Of a stretch of DNA of 50,406 nt, positions 40,585 to 49,102 are shown one piece after another. The stretch is from Terribium retamae (GTDB lineage: Bacteria; Pseudomonadota; Alphaproteobacteria; Rhizobiales; Rhizobiaceae). A model generated the notes under the pieces. It worked only from the letters and a program-made list of their open reading frames with translations, made no database searches and was not told the origin of the DNA. The number at the start of each line of letters is the position of its first letter. Position 1 is the stretch's first letter. The stretch is from assembly GCF_022347545.1 (NCBI RefSeq), contig NZ_JAKREW010000035.1:1-50406 (forward strand). The letters are read 5' to 3'. The position numbers and the translations under genes were made by a program.

Positions 40585-42204
40585 ATGGCTGCTGCAGAAA
40601 CCGTTCTCGATGTTCGCGACCTCAAGGTTCGCTTCCGCACTCTCGATGGTGCGGTGGAGGCCGTGAAGGGCATCAACATCAACGTGAAAGCCGGCGAAAC
40701 CGTCGCCGTCGTCGGTGAATCGGGCTCCGGCAAAAGCCAGACCATGATGGCCGCTATGGGGTTGCTGGCCTCCAATGGCGAAGCGACCGGCGCAGTCGAT
40801 TATCGGGGCTCGAACCTGCTCACCATGCGCAAGTCCGAACTGAACAAGGTCCGTGGCCGCAAGATCAGCATGATCTTCCAGGAGCCGATGACCTCGCTCG
40901 ATCCACTTTATACGATCGGCAACCAATTGATGGAGCCGATCCGGCGTCATCGCGGTTTGAGTGCCGCCGCCGCACGCGAAGAAGCGTTGAAGCTGCTGCG
41001 GCTCGTCCACATCCCCGATCCCGAGCGGCGGTTGAAATCCTATCCGCATGAGATGTCGGGCGGGCAGCGCCAGCGCGTCATGATTGCCATGGCGCTTGCC
41101 AACGATCCGGACGTCCTGATCGCTGACGAGCCGACGACCGCGCTGGACGTCACCATCCAGGCGCAAATCCTCGTGTTGTTGGCCGAACTGCAGAAGAAGC
41201 TCGGCATGGCCATCGTCTTCATCACGCATGATCTCGGCATCGTGCGGCGCTTTGCTGACCGCGTCTATGTGATGCGCTCCGGCGAGGTGGTGGAGGAGGG
41301 CGAGGCGACGGCACTTTTCGCCAACCCACAGCATCCCTACACCAAGATGCTGCTGGCAGCCGAGCCAACGGGCCGCAAGGCGCCGCCGCCGCCGGATGCG
41401 CCGATTCTCCTGGAGGGACGCAAGGTCGAAGTGACCTTCAAGATCGGTGGCGGTCTCCTCGCCGGCGATCCGGTTATCCTGCGCGCTGTCGACGACATCT
41501 CCATTCGTCTCAAACGCAACCAGACCATCGGTATCGTCGGTGAATCCGGTTCCGGAAAATCGACGCTTGGACGTGCGTTGCTGCGGCTCTTGCCGAGCGA
41601 TGGGCAAATCCGCTTCGGGAACAGCGATATCTCCGCTGCCGACAAGCAGGCAATGCGACCGCTGCGCCGCGAGCTGCAGCTGGTTTTCCAGGATCCATTC
41701 GGTTCGCTGTCGCCACGCATGACCGTCGGCCAGATCATCACCGAGGGACTGTTGGTGCACGAACCTTCATTGTCTTCGAAGGAACGTGACCGCCGCGCCA
41801 TGGAGGCCTTGCAGGAGGTCGGCCTCGATCCGGTTATGCGCAATCGTTATCCGCACGAATTCTCCGGCGGCCAACGCCAGCGCATTGCCATCGCACGCGC
41901 CATGATCCTGAAGCCCAAAGTGGTGGTGCTGGATGAACCGACTTCGGCGCTCGACCGCTCCGTGCAGAAGCAGATCGTGGAGCTGCTGCGCAAGCTGCAA
42001 GCCGATCATGACCTGTCTTATCTGTTTATCAGCCACGATTTGGCGGTCGTGCGGGCGATGGCCGACTACATCATCGTCATGAAGCAGGGCAAGATCGTCG
42101 AGGAGGGCCAGACAGAAGCGATCTTCGATCACCCGCGTGAGAAATACACGCAGACATTGATGGCTGCAGCCATCGATTCGACCCGCTTCAGGGCCAGTGC
42201 CTGA
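40585..42204 (+). CDS. Oligopeptide ABC transporter, fused ATPase (OppD-OppF)
   Basis: Two complete ABC ATPase domains in 539 residues. Half 1: Walker A GESGSGKS (residues 44-51), FQEPMTSLDPL, signature MSGGQRQRVMIAMA, Walker B VLIADEPTTALD. Half 2: Walker A GESGSGKST (about residue 316), FQDPFGSLSPR, signature FSGGQRQRIAIARA, Walker B VVVLDEPTSALDR. Each half ends like OppD/OppF. Fusion of the two ATPases (YejF/GsiA-type arrangement) is common in rhizobia and means one polypeptide drives the OppBC pore. The frame is open from 40537 within oppC; ATG 40585 is two bases after its stop. A strong terminator follows. Confidence 0.93.
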   Translation: MAAAETVLDVRDLKVRFRTLDGAVEAVKGININVKAGETVAVVGESGSGKSQTMMAAMGLLASNGEATGAVDYRGSNLLTMRKSELNKVRGRKISMIFQEPMTSLDPLYTIGNQLMEPIRRHRGLSAAAAREEALKLLRLVHIPDPERRLKSYPHEMSGGQRQRVMIAMALANDPDVLIADEPTTALDVTIQAQILVLLAELQKKLGMAIVFITHDLGIVRRFADRVYVMRSGEVVEEGEATALFANPQHPYTKMLLAAEPTGRKAPPPPDAPILLEGRKVEVTFKIGGGLLAGDPVILRAVDDISIRLKRNQTIGIVGESGSGKSTLGRALLRLLPSDGQIRFGNSDISAADKQAMRPLRRELQLVFQDPFGSLSPRMTVGQIITEGLLVHEPSLSSKERDRRAMEALQEVGLDPVMRNRYPHEFSGGQRQRIAIARAMILKPKVVVLDEPTSALDRSVQKQIVELLRKLQADHDLSYLFISHDLAVVRAMADYIIVMKQGKIVEEGQTEAIFDHPREKYTQTLMAAAIDSTRFRASA

Positions 42205-42231
42205 CGCAAAAACGTTTAATGCGGATGCACA

Positions 42232-42267
42232 AGAAAGCCCCGGAGCCTGCTGGACCCGGGGCTTTCT
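42232..42267. terminator. Terminator after the opp operon
   Basis: Perfect 12-bp stem agaaagccccgg (42232-42243) with ccggggctttct (42256-42267), loop of 12, with cgttct downstream. It lies between convergent oppDF and the lipoprotein gene and can act on both strands. Confidence 0.85.
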
Positions 42268-42294
42268 CGTTCTCGCCGTAACTGAGCCCGAGGC

Positions 42295-42615
42295 TTAATA
42301 GTCGCCGTTGTAGTACCGCTCATCGCAGGGCGCGGTGTAGACGCGGCCGTAACGATCCTGGTACCGGCACATTTCCTCGCCGCGGCGCGCGCGGCGGTCG
42401 GGTGTCGTGGCGCTGCCAACGGCCGCGCCCAAAAGGGCGCCTGCGCCCGCGCCGATCAGAGTGCTCTTGGTATCGCGGCCGATCGCCTGGCCGACAAGTG
42501 CGCCACCGGCACCACCGACCAATGCGCCCGTGCCAGCGCGCTGCTGCTGTTCGGTTTGGCAGCCCGCCAAAGCGACCGCCATGAGGATAGCGGCAATAGT
42601 TGTGTGAAGTCGCAT
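42295..42615 (-). CDS. Glycine-zipper lipoprotein (17-kDa-antigen/YMGG-like)
   Basis: The 106-residue protein has a lipoprotein signal (MRLHTTIAAILMAVALAGC, lipobox ALAGC with Cys19) and then a glycine-zipper pair (GTGALVGGAGGALVGQAIG and LIGAGAGALLGAAVGSA, about residues 28-69), typical of outer-membrane lipoproteins with two short membrane-embedded helices (Rickettsia 17-kDa/OmpA-like YMGG group). A short C-terminus has two cysteines (EEMCRYQDRYGRVYTAPCDERYY) that may form a disulfide. Single gene ending at the opp terminator. Function unknown; envelope stability is the usual suggestion for the family. Confidence 0.85.
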   Translation of the reverse strand: MRLHTTIAAILMAVALAGCQTEQQQRAGTGALVGGAGGALVGQAIGRDTKSTLIGAGAGALLGAAVGSATTPDRRARRGEEMCRYQDRYGRVYTAPCDERYYNGDY

Positions 42616-42802
42616 CGAGAGGTCCTCTCCATAAAATCCCGCCGTTACCTGATGCCCTGAAAGGCCATTGCGGCGGAACGGGGGCAGTCAATCATCTCGT
42701 GACCGTCGGCAACGCAACGTGATCGAAGTCGGCTATCCGTTGGAGTGGTCTGGCGCAGCGCGGCAAGCAAGATATCGAACGATAGCGACGGACATCCGCA
42801 GC

Positions 42803-43159
42803 TCATTGCAAATTGCGCCTGGCTCGCCGTCCCTCCTCGACGCCAATGCGATAGGCGGTTCGCTTCAGCCATTCGTCTGCCCTGGCTTGGCCATAGAGGC
42901 GCACGCGCCTGCGGTATTCCGGTTCGATCTGGCGCATCAGCTGCCGCATGCGCTGCAGCGAGATAGCTGGCTTCTGGCCGCGTGGTTGCTGTCGATAAGT
43001 CGGCCGCCGCTGTGGGTGTCGCCTGAGGTTGTCGTAGCGCTGTGATTCGAGTCCCGGTGTCAGCCAGTCCATTTGCGCCAATGCCTGAGAAACCCCTGCA
43101 ACGGGTAGTGGATTGATCAGCAGAGTAAACCCCGCCAGGAGCAATGCCCGCCGCCTCAC
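42803..43159 (-). CDS. Small basic secreted hypothetical protein
   Basis: From GTG 43159, which has GAGGGGAC at a good distance, the product is 118 residues: a signal peptide (RRRALLLAGFTLLINPLPVA, cleavage near QALAQ) and a mature part very rich in Arg and Gln (for example RRHPQRRPTYRQQPRGQK and QLMRQIEPEYRRRVRLYGQ) that ends in a helix, RTAYRIGVEEGRRARRNLQ. The frame is open from 43288, but the extra residues are not protein-like. I do not recognise the family. It lies alone between the lipoprotein gene and tRNA-Pro. The strongly positive mature part suggests binding to nucleic acid, envelope anions or polysaccharide (inference). Confidence 0.6.
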   Translation of the reverse strand: MRRRALLLAGFTLLINPLPVAGVSQALAQMDWLTPGLESQRYDNLRRHPQRRPTYRQQPRGQKPAISLQRMRQLMRQIEPEYRRRVRLYGQARADEWLKRTAYRIGVEEGRRARRNLQ

Positions 43160-43359
43160 CGTCGTCCCCTCGATGTCAGACTTCGTCGGGGAGCGTAAAT
43201 GGATAGGGGATGCGTCGCAAGCAAGGAAGTGCGCTGCATGTCCGGTGTAAGCAACATGGTGCGACGCACCACCATAGACCGCACGCAAACTGCGCGCGCA
43301 ATTTGGGGCGCAAGCCGTTGCCGTCGCGGGAAGAACAAGAAATCGGGAAGGGATTAGGC

Positions 43360-43436
43360 TGGTCGGAGTGGCAGGATTTGAACCTGCGACCCCATCGTCC
43401 CGAACGATGTGCGCTACCAGGCTGCGCTACACTCCG
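43360..43436 (-). tRNA. tRNA-Pro (anticodon CGG)
   Basis: The minus strand folds as a full cloverleaf of 77 nt including an encoded CCA: acceptor cggagtg (43430-43436) with cactccg, D-arm gcgcagcctggtagcgc, anticodon stem catcg/cgatg around loop ttcggga (anticodon CGG, reading CCG), and a T-arm ggttcaaatcc. No neighbouring integrase or repeated 3' end is present. Confidence 0.97.
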
Positions 43437-43623
43437 TGACCAGACGGCGGGCTTATAGCCGCCGCTTTCTATTCCTGCAAGCGGGAATGGTGCCACTGTA
43501 CCCGCATTTCATCAGCTTTGTCGGCGCATGGCTTTTTCGAGTTGGAATCTTATTCGGCAGAGGTACGAGAACGCTGCTCATGCTGGAGCCTGACAGCTTC
43601 CGGACGCCACCTCGCAAGGTTGC

Positions 43624-45087
43624 CTAATAGGGGCTCGCCACGTCGCCGGTCTCGACATAGACCGACTTTTCCTGCGAGTATAGCGCCAGCGCCGCCAGCG
43701 AATTCTCGCGGCCGATACCCGATTGTTTGAAGCCGCCGAACGGCATCTCGACCGGCGACAGGTTGTAATTGTTGATCCAGCAGGTGCCAGCCTGCAATTC
43801 CGCGATCACACGGTGCGCGCGGGGCAGGTCACGGGTGAAGACGCCTGCAGACAAGCCGAATTCGGTGTCGTTGGCGCGGTCGATCACCTCATCTTCTTCA
43901 GAGAATGAAAGAACGCTCATCACCGGGCCGAAGATCTCTTCACGTGCGATGCGCATCTGGTCGGTGACGTTGGTGAAGATGGTCGGCTCGATGAAGAAGC
44001 CGTTTTCGAAACCTTGCAGTTTCGGTTCACCGCCGCCGTAGTGCAGCGTTGCGCCTTCGGCCTTGCCGATGCCGATATAGGACATCACCTTGTCGTGCTG
44101 CGCCTTGTTGATCAGCGGCCCCATCTGCGTCTCGGGATCGAGCGGATCGCCAATGCGGATGGCCTTGGTGCGTTCGGCCAGCCGTTCGACAAAACGGTCA
44201 TGCAGGCCCTTCTGCACGAACACGCGAGTGCCGTTGGAGCAGACCTGGCCGGTCGAATAGAAATTGCCGAGCATGGCTCCGCCGATGGCGTTCTCGAGAT
44301 CGGCATCGTCGAACACGATCAGCGGTGACTTGCCGCCGAGTTCCATCGTGGCGTGTTTCATCAGGGAGCCGGTCAGCGCCAGCACCTTCTTGCCGGTCGG
44401 CACGGAACCAGTCAGCGAGACCTTGGCGACCACCTCGTGCGAGGCCAGCGCCCCGCCGACGTCACCATAGCCCTGCACGACGTTGAAAAGGCCGTCCGGC
44501 AAGCCTGCTTCCGTGTAGATTTCGGCAAGCGCCAAGGCGGAGAGCGGCGTGTTCTCCGACGGCTTGAACACCATCGCGTTGCCCATGGCCAGCGCCGGTG
44601 CCGATTTCCAGCCCGCGCCTTGAATCGGATAGTTCCAGGCACCGATGCCCACGCACACGCCGAGCGCTTCACGCCGCGTATAGGCAAAGGGACCGCCGAG
44701 ATCGATGTAATCTCCGGTGTAGCTGGCCACCGCGCCGCCGAAATATTCCAGCGCATCCGCAGCAGACGCGGGATCGGCCACCAATGTCTCCTGGATCGCC
44801 TTGCCGGTGTCCAGCGTCTCGAGGCGGGCTAGCTCGGCGTTTCGAGCACGCAGAATGTCAGCGGCGCGTCGCAGGATGCGGCCGCGCTCCACCGGCTTGA
44901 GCCTGGCCCAGGCGGGCTGCGCGGCACGGGCCGCCTCGACGGCAAGCTCGATGATGTTGGGCGTCGCCGAATGCAGCGTGGCGATGGTTTCGCCTGTCGC
45001 CGGATAGATCACCGGCAGTGGCGCGCCCTGTTCGTCATCGACGAAACGGCCATTGATGTAATGCGATGCCTTGGGCTGCGCGCGCAT
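43624..45087 (-). CDS. betB: Betaine aldehyde dehydrogenase
   Basis: The 487-residue NAD(P)-dependent aldehyde dehydrogenase oxidises betaine aldehyde to glycine betaine. Catalytic Glu249 is in MELGGKSPLIV and Cys283 in FYSTGQVCSNGTRVFV; the cofactor motif is SLTGSVPTGKKV (residues 224-235), and WNYPIQGAGWKSAPALAMGN matches BetB closely. The frame extends to 45324, but the family begins near MRAQPKASHYINGRFVD, so ATG 45087 is used. It is the last gene of the operon betI-betC-betA-betB, 41 bp after betA. In Sinorhizobium meliloti the order is betICBA, so the last two genes are swapped here. Confidence 0.95.
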   Translation of the reverse strand: MRAQPKASHYINGRFVDDEQGAPLPVIYPATGETIATLHSATPNIIELAVEAARAAQPAWARLKPVERGRILRRAADILRARNAELARLETLDTGKAIQETLVADPASAADALEYFGGAVASYTGDYIDLGGPFAYTRREALGVCVGIGAWNYPIQGAGWKSAPALAMGNAMVFKPSENTPLSALALAEIYTEAGLPDGLFNVVQGYGDVGGALASHEVVAKVSLTGSVPTGKKVLALTGSLMKHATMELGGKSPLIVFDDADLENAIGGAMLGNFYSTGQVCSNGTRVFVQKGLHDRFVERLAERTKAIRIGDPLDPETQMGPLINKAQHDKVMSYIGIGKAEGATLHYGGGEPKLQGFENGFFIEPTIFTNVTDQMRIAREEIFGPVMSVLSFSEEDEVIDRANDTEFGLSAGVFTRDLPRAHRVIAELQAGTCWINNYNLSPVEMPFGGFKQSGIGRENSLAALALYSQEKSVYVETGDVASPY

Positions 45088-45128
45088 GGGATACTCCGAA
45101 TTCTTGGGGCCGGGACGCTGATGATGCT

Positions 45129-46781
45129 CTATCTGTCCGAGACCTGCCAGCGCGGATTGATCCAGGGTTCCTGGTTCGAGGGTGCAAGCGGGGTGCGGCC
45201 AAGAATATGATCCGCCGCTTTCTCGCCCGTCATGATCGATGGCGCGTTGAGGTTGCCGTTGGTGACGCGCGGGAAAATCGAGGAATCGGCGACGCGCAGG
45301 CCATCGACGCCGATCACCCGGCATTCAGGATCGACCACCGCATGCAGATCGTCGGCGCGACCAATACGGCAGGTGCCGCAGGGATGATAGGCGCTCTCGG
45401 CATGCGAGCGGATGAAGGCGTCCAGTTCCTCATCGCTCTGCACATGGCTGCCAGGTGAGATTTCCTGACCGCGGAACGGATCGAAGGCAGCTTGTCCGAA
45501 GATCTCCCGGGTGAGGCGGATACAGTGGCGGAAGTCCCGCCAGTCGTCGGCATGCGACATGTAGTTGAAGCGGATTATCGGCTTGGCGTTCGGATCGTGC
45601 GAGCGCAAGGTGATCGAGCCGCGCGACTTCGACCGCATCGGTCCGACATGAGCCTGGAATCCGTGCGACTTCGCAACGGCCTTGCCATCATAACGCACGG
45701 CCGCTGGGATGAAGTGATACTGAATGTCGGGATAGTCGACGCCTGGCGCCGAGCGGACGAAGGCCGCTGCTTCGAAGTGATTGGTGGCGCCGAGCCCACT
45801 CTTGAAGAACATCCAGCGCGCGCCGATCAACGCTTTGGAGAAAGGGTTTAGGATCGCGTTCAGCGTGATCGGCTGGGTCGCTTCCTGCTGGATGTAGAGC
45901 TCCATGTGATCCTGTAGGTTCTGGCCGACTCCGGGCCGGTCGGCGACGACCGGGATGCCGTGATCCGCCAGATGTTTGGCGGGACCGATACCGGACAGCA
46001 TCAGCAGCTTGGGCGAGTTGATGGAGGATGCTGCAACGATCACCTCACGCCGTGCTTTAACGACCTGAATCTGTTTGCGAGCTTCGATCTCAACGCCGAC
46101 GGCACGTTGATTCTCGATGATCACACGCCGCGCGAAACCTTTGACGAGACTCACATTTTGCCGTTTCAGCGCGGGCTTCAGATAGGCGTTCGCCGCTGAC
46201 CAGCGCTGGCCGTTGCGGATGGTCTGCTCCATCGGCCCAAAACCTTCTTGCTTGGCGCCGTTGTAGTCGTCGGTCAGTTCGAAACCTGCCTGGCGCCCTG
46301 CCTCGATGAAGGCGGCGTAGAGCGGGTTCGTGCGGGCGCCGCGCTGCACATGCAGCGGGCCGCCCTTGCCGCGCCATCCATCCTCGCCGCCATGGCTGTC
46401 TTCCATGCGTTTGAAGTAAGGCAGCACGTCCGCGAAGCTCCAGCCGGTCGCTCCCTGTTCGGCCCAGTGATCGAAGTCGCGGGCGTGGCCGCGCACATAG
46501 ACCATGCCGTTGATGGAAGAAGAGCCGCCGATCACCTTGCCGCGCGGCGTGGCGAGGATACGCCCGCCGAGATGCGGCTCCGGTTCAGAAGCGAAACCCC
46601 AGTCATAGAGAGGCATGTTGAGCGGGATGGAGAGCGCCGACGGCATTTGGATGAGCGGGCCGGCGTCGGAACCGCCATATTCGATGACGATCACCGAATG
46701 TTTGCCGTCCTCCGACAGGCGGTAAGCCATGGCTGAGCCGGCAGAGCCGGAGCCGATGATGACGAAATCCGCTTCAAGCAT
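45129..46781 (-). CDS. betA: Choline dehydrogenase
   Basis: A 550-residue GMC-family flavoprotein that oxidises choline to betaine aldehyde at the membrane. FAD binding: DFVIIGSGSAGSAMAYRLSE (residues 5-24). GMC signatures: GKVIGGSSSINGMVYVRGHARDFD near residue 80-103 and SSINSPKLLMLSGIGP near 255. The catalytic His pair lies in the conserved C-terminal segments (SAYHPCGTCRIG; RVTNGNLNAPSIM). It overlaps the betC stop by one base (TAATG), so the two are translationally coupled. Normal length. Confidence 0.95.
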   Translation of the reverse strand: MLEADFVIIGSGSAGSAMAYRLSEDGKHSVIVIEYGGSDAGPLIQMPSALSIPLNMPLYDWGFASEPEPHLGGRILATPRGKVIGGSSSINGMVYVRGHARDFDHWAEQGATGWSFADVLPYFKRMEDSHGGEDGWRGKGGPLHVQRGARTNPLYAAFIEAGRQAGFELTDDYNGAKQEGFGPMEQTIRNGQRWSAANAYLKPALKRQNVSLVKGFARRVIIENQRAVGVEIEARKQIQVVKARREVIVAASSINSPKLLMLSGIGPAKHLADHGIPVVADRPGVGQNLQDHMELYIQQEATQPITLNAILNPFSKALIGARWMFFKSGLGATNHFEAAAFVRSAPGVDYPDIQYHFIPAAVRYDGKAVAKSHGFQAHVGPMRSKSRGSITLRSHDPNAKPIIRFNYMSHADDWRDFRHCIRLTREIFGQAAFDPFRGQEISPGSHVQSDEELDAFIRSHAESAYHPCGTCRIGRADDLHAVVDPECRVIGVDGLRVADSSIFPRVTNGNLNAPSIMTGEKAADHILGRTPLAPSNQEPWINPRWQVSDR

Positions 46782-48301
46782 TATTCACCCCTCGGAAAGC
46801 GCTTGTCCGCTTCGAGCGTGTCGAGGTTCATGTGGTTGCGCATGTAGCGCTCGGATGCCTTCTGCAGCGGTTGGAACTCCCACGGGTAGTAGGCGCCGTT
46901 GCGCAGCGCCGGATACACCACCCAGCGTCGTGCCTGGCTTTCGCGAACAGCTGCGTCGAACGCCTGCATGTCCCAGCGCAGTCGCACCTTTTCCATGAGT
47001 GCCGACGCGACTGCTGCATGCTGGGGGTCGGCCGCCAGATTGATGCGCTCGTGGGGATCCTCATGCAGATCGAACAACTGCGGCGGGTCGATCTCGCAAT
47101 GCACGAATTTGTAACGGCCCTCGCGGATTGCCACCATCGGCGCGTAGGAGCCTTCGGCGGCATATTCCATCAGCACCGGCTCGCTTCGGTCCCCGCCCTC
47201 GATCAGCCGCACCAGCGACTGTCCGTCAGTCCAGGGGAGGATGGCGCTGATGTCGATGCCGGCGAGGTCGCACAGCGTCGGGCAGAGATCGAGGTTCGAA
47301 ACCGGTGTTTCGATGCCGGCTGGACGAATATCCTTGCCGGCAATCATCAGTGGTACGCGGGCCGAACCCTCATAGAAGCACATCTTGAACCACAGGCCGC
47401 GTTCGCCCAGCATGTCGCCATGATCGGACGCGAAGACCACAATGGTATCGTCCGCCATGCGGGTGCGTTCGAGCACCGAAAGCAGCTCGCCAACCTTGTC
47501 GTCGAGATATGAGATGTTGGCGAAGTAACCCTGCCGGGCGCGACGGACGTGTTCGGGCGTGATCGAGAAGCTGTCGTAGTCGCTGGCCTTGTAGAGCCGC
47601 TGCGAATGCGGGTCTTGTTTTTCGTACGGAATGAAGCCGGTTTCCGGTTCGAGCGCCGGGCAGTCTTCATAAAGGTCCCAATATTGGCGTCGCGCGACGT
47701 AAGGATCGTGCGGGTGGGTGAAGGATACCGTCAGGCACCAGGGGCGGCGCTCCGGATCATCCGAGGTCCGGGCGAAGTCGTAGAGTTTCTGTTGAGCATG
47801 AAAGGCGACTTCGTCGTCATATTCCATCTGATTGGTGATTTCGGCGACGCCCGCGCCGGTGACCGAACCGAGATTGTGGTACCACCAGTCGATGCGCTCG
47901 CCAGGCTTGCGGTAATCCGGCGTCCAGCCGAAGTCGGCAGGATAGATGTCTGTGGTCAGCCGCTCCTCGAAGCCGTGCAATTGGTCCGGTCCGACGAAAT
48001 GCATCTTGCCGGAAAGCACGGTGTGGTAGCCGGCCGCGCGCAGATGGTGTGCGAAGGTCGGGATCGAGGAGGGGAACTCGGCGGCGTTGTCGTAGACGCC
48101 ATTGCGCGACGGCAGCTGCCCGCTCATGAAGGCGGCACGTCCGGGCGCACACAGCGGCGAGGCGGTGTAGTTGTTGCGGAAGCGCGCGGAGCGTGCTGCG
48201 AGCGCCTTCAGGTTCGGTGCGTGCAGGAAATCCGCCGGCCCATCCGGGAACAATGTTCCGGCGAGTTGGTCGACCATTATGATCAGGATGTTCGGGGTCA
48301 T
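46781..48301 (-). CDS. betC: Choline-sulfatase
   Basis: The 506-residue type I sulfatase releases choline from choline-O-sulfate. The maturation motif is SPLCAPGRAAFMSG, where Cys51 becomes formylglycine (C-x-P-x-R); metal ligands are Asp11 and Gln12 in IMVDQLAG and the DHGDMLGERG segment. The C-terminal end KASERYMRNHMNLDTLEADKRF is typical of BetC. It overlaps betI by 4 bp (ATGA). Cytosolic, no signal peptide. It lets the cell use choline-O-sulfate as a source of betaine and sulfate. Confidence 0.95.
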   Translation of the reverse strand: MTPNILIIMVDQLAGTLFPDGPADFLHAPNLKALAARSARFRNNYTASPLCAPGRAAFMSGQLPSRNGVYDNAAEFPSSIPTFAHHLRAAGYHTVLSGKMHFVGPDQLHGFEERLTTDIYPADFGWTPDYRKPGERIDWWYHNLGSVTGAGVAEITNQMEYDDEVAFHAQQKLYDFARTSDDPERRPWCLTVSFTHPHDPYVARRQYWDLYEDCPALEPETGFIPYEKQDPHSQRLYKASDYDSFSITPEHVRRARQGYFANISYLDDKVGELLSVLERTRMADDTIVVFASDHGDMLGERGLWFKMCFYEGSARVPLMIAGKDIRPAGIETPVSNLDLCPTLCDLAGIDISAILPWTDGQSLVRLIEGGDRSEPVLMEYAAEGSYAPMVAIREGRYKFVHCEIDPPQLFDLHEDPHERINLAADPQHAAVASALMEKVRLRWDMQAFDAAVRESQARRWVVYPALRNGAYYPWEFQPLQKASERYMRNHMNLDTLEADKRFPRGE

Positions 48302-48888
48302 TGAACCTGTGCCAGCTTGGCGTCGATGTAATCCTCCACCAGCGCGCCGGCGCTGAGTGGATTGGGCAAGCCGTCGCGCAGCGCGCGGCGGATGTAGAGG
48401 CCGTCGATCATGGCAGCGATGGCTTCGGCCATGCGTGCGGCCTCCTCGCGAGGAACCAATGGCAGAAGCCCGCTCATCAGGTTGGAATGCAGCCGGCGCG
48501 CATAAACGCGCAGCAGCCGCCTCAGCGGGAGCGAATTCTGCGCTTCGACATAGAAGGCAAGCCAGGCATGCACGGTTTCTTCGCGGAACTGGCCGGCGTT
48601 GAAATTCACGCCAACGATCGCGGAAAGGCGTTCGCGCGGGGTGGCGGCCCTGTTCAAGGCTGCAATCGCATCGGCACCAAGATCGGCCAGGAGGTGGCGC
48701 ATCGTGGCGAGCAACAGTTCTTCCTTCGGCCCGAAATAGTGATGGGCAAGGGCCGAGGACACCCCGGCGCGGTCGGCGATCTCCGACATGGTGACGTTGA
48801 GCGATCCACGCTCGCCGATCGCTGAGATCGTGGCGTCGATCAGCGCCTTGCGACGCAGCGGTTCCATTCCAATTTTCGGCATTGTCAA
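48298..48888 (-). CDS. betI: TetR-family repressor BetI
   Basis: A 196-residue TetR regulator: MEPLRRKALIDATISAIGERGSLNVTMSEIADRAGVSSALAHHYFGPKEEL contains the helix-turn-helix (about residues 30-50) in the BetI form, and the ligand domain has EETVHAWLAFYVEAQNSLPLRRLLRVYARRL and AIAAMIDGLYIRRAL as in BetI proteins. It senses choline and represses the bet operon. It is the first gene of the operon, with its promoter overlapping an inverted repeat at 48916-48929. Alternative start codons within a few residues cannot be ruled out (MTMPKIGMEP). Confidence 0.94.
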   Translation of the reverse strand: MTMPKIGMEPLRRKALIDATISAIGERGSLNVTMSEIADRAGVSSALAHHYFGPKEELLLATMRHLLADLGADAIAALNRAATPRERLSAIVGVNFNAGQFREETVHAWLAFYVEAQNSLPLRRLLRVYARRLHSNLMSGLLPLVPREEAARMAEAIAAMIDGLYIRRALRDGLPNPLSAGALVEDYIDAKLAQVQ

Positions 48889-48903
48889 ACTCTCCCGGGA
48901 GGC

Positions 48904-48932
48904 AAGTTATTTTTTATTGACTCGTCAATCAA
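48904..48932 (-). promoter_or_regulatory. betI promoter with overlapping operator
   Basis: On the minus strand: -35 TTGATT (48927-48932), a 17-bp spacer, -10 TAACTT (48904-48909). Within it lies the perfect inverted repeat attgac-tc-gtcaat (48916-48929 on plus), a good BetI operator. AT-rich flanks (six T and five A). The ribosome site gggag precedes ATG 48888. Confidence 0.75.
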
Positions 48933-49102
48933 TAAAAATCCCGCCATGCAATTTCGCGGTTGCGACGTGGGACGCCGAGGAAGAGCTCTTTTCCACCAAG
49001 ATGTTCGCAACTCTTGGCGACTGGCCTATATGTTCAGGATTGAACAGTTACCGCCCCAAGCCTAATGTGCTAGGAAAGGTAAGGCCTATTTGGAGAACTC
49101 CC

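Noticed and set aside
43360..43436. tRNA-Pro as an integration site of a genomic island
   Set aside because: No integrase, no repeated tRNA end, and ordinary genes on both sides.
43445..43465. GC hairpin cggcgg...ccgccg between betB and tRNA-Pro
   Set aside because: It lies upstream of the tRNA and after no plus-strand gene; it may help end betB read-through but is 160 bp away, so no function was assigned.
48788..49102. N-terminal extension of the thiolase frame into betI
   Set aside because: The extra 105 residues cover the bet operator and the start of betI and do not resemble a thiolase; ATG 49103 matches the family start.
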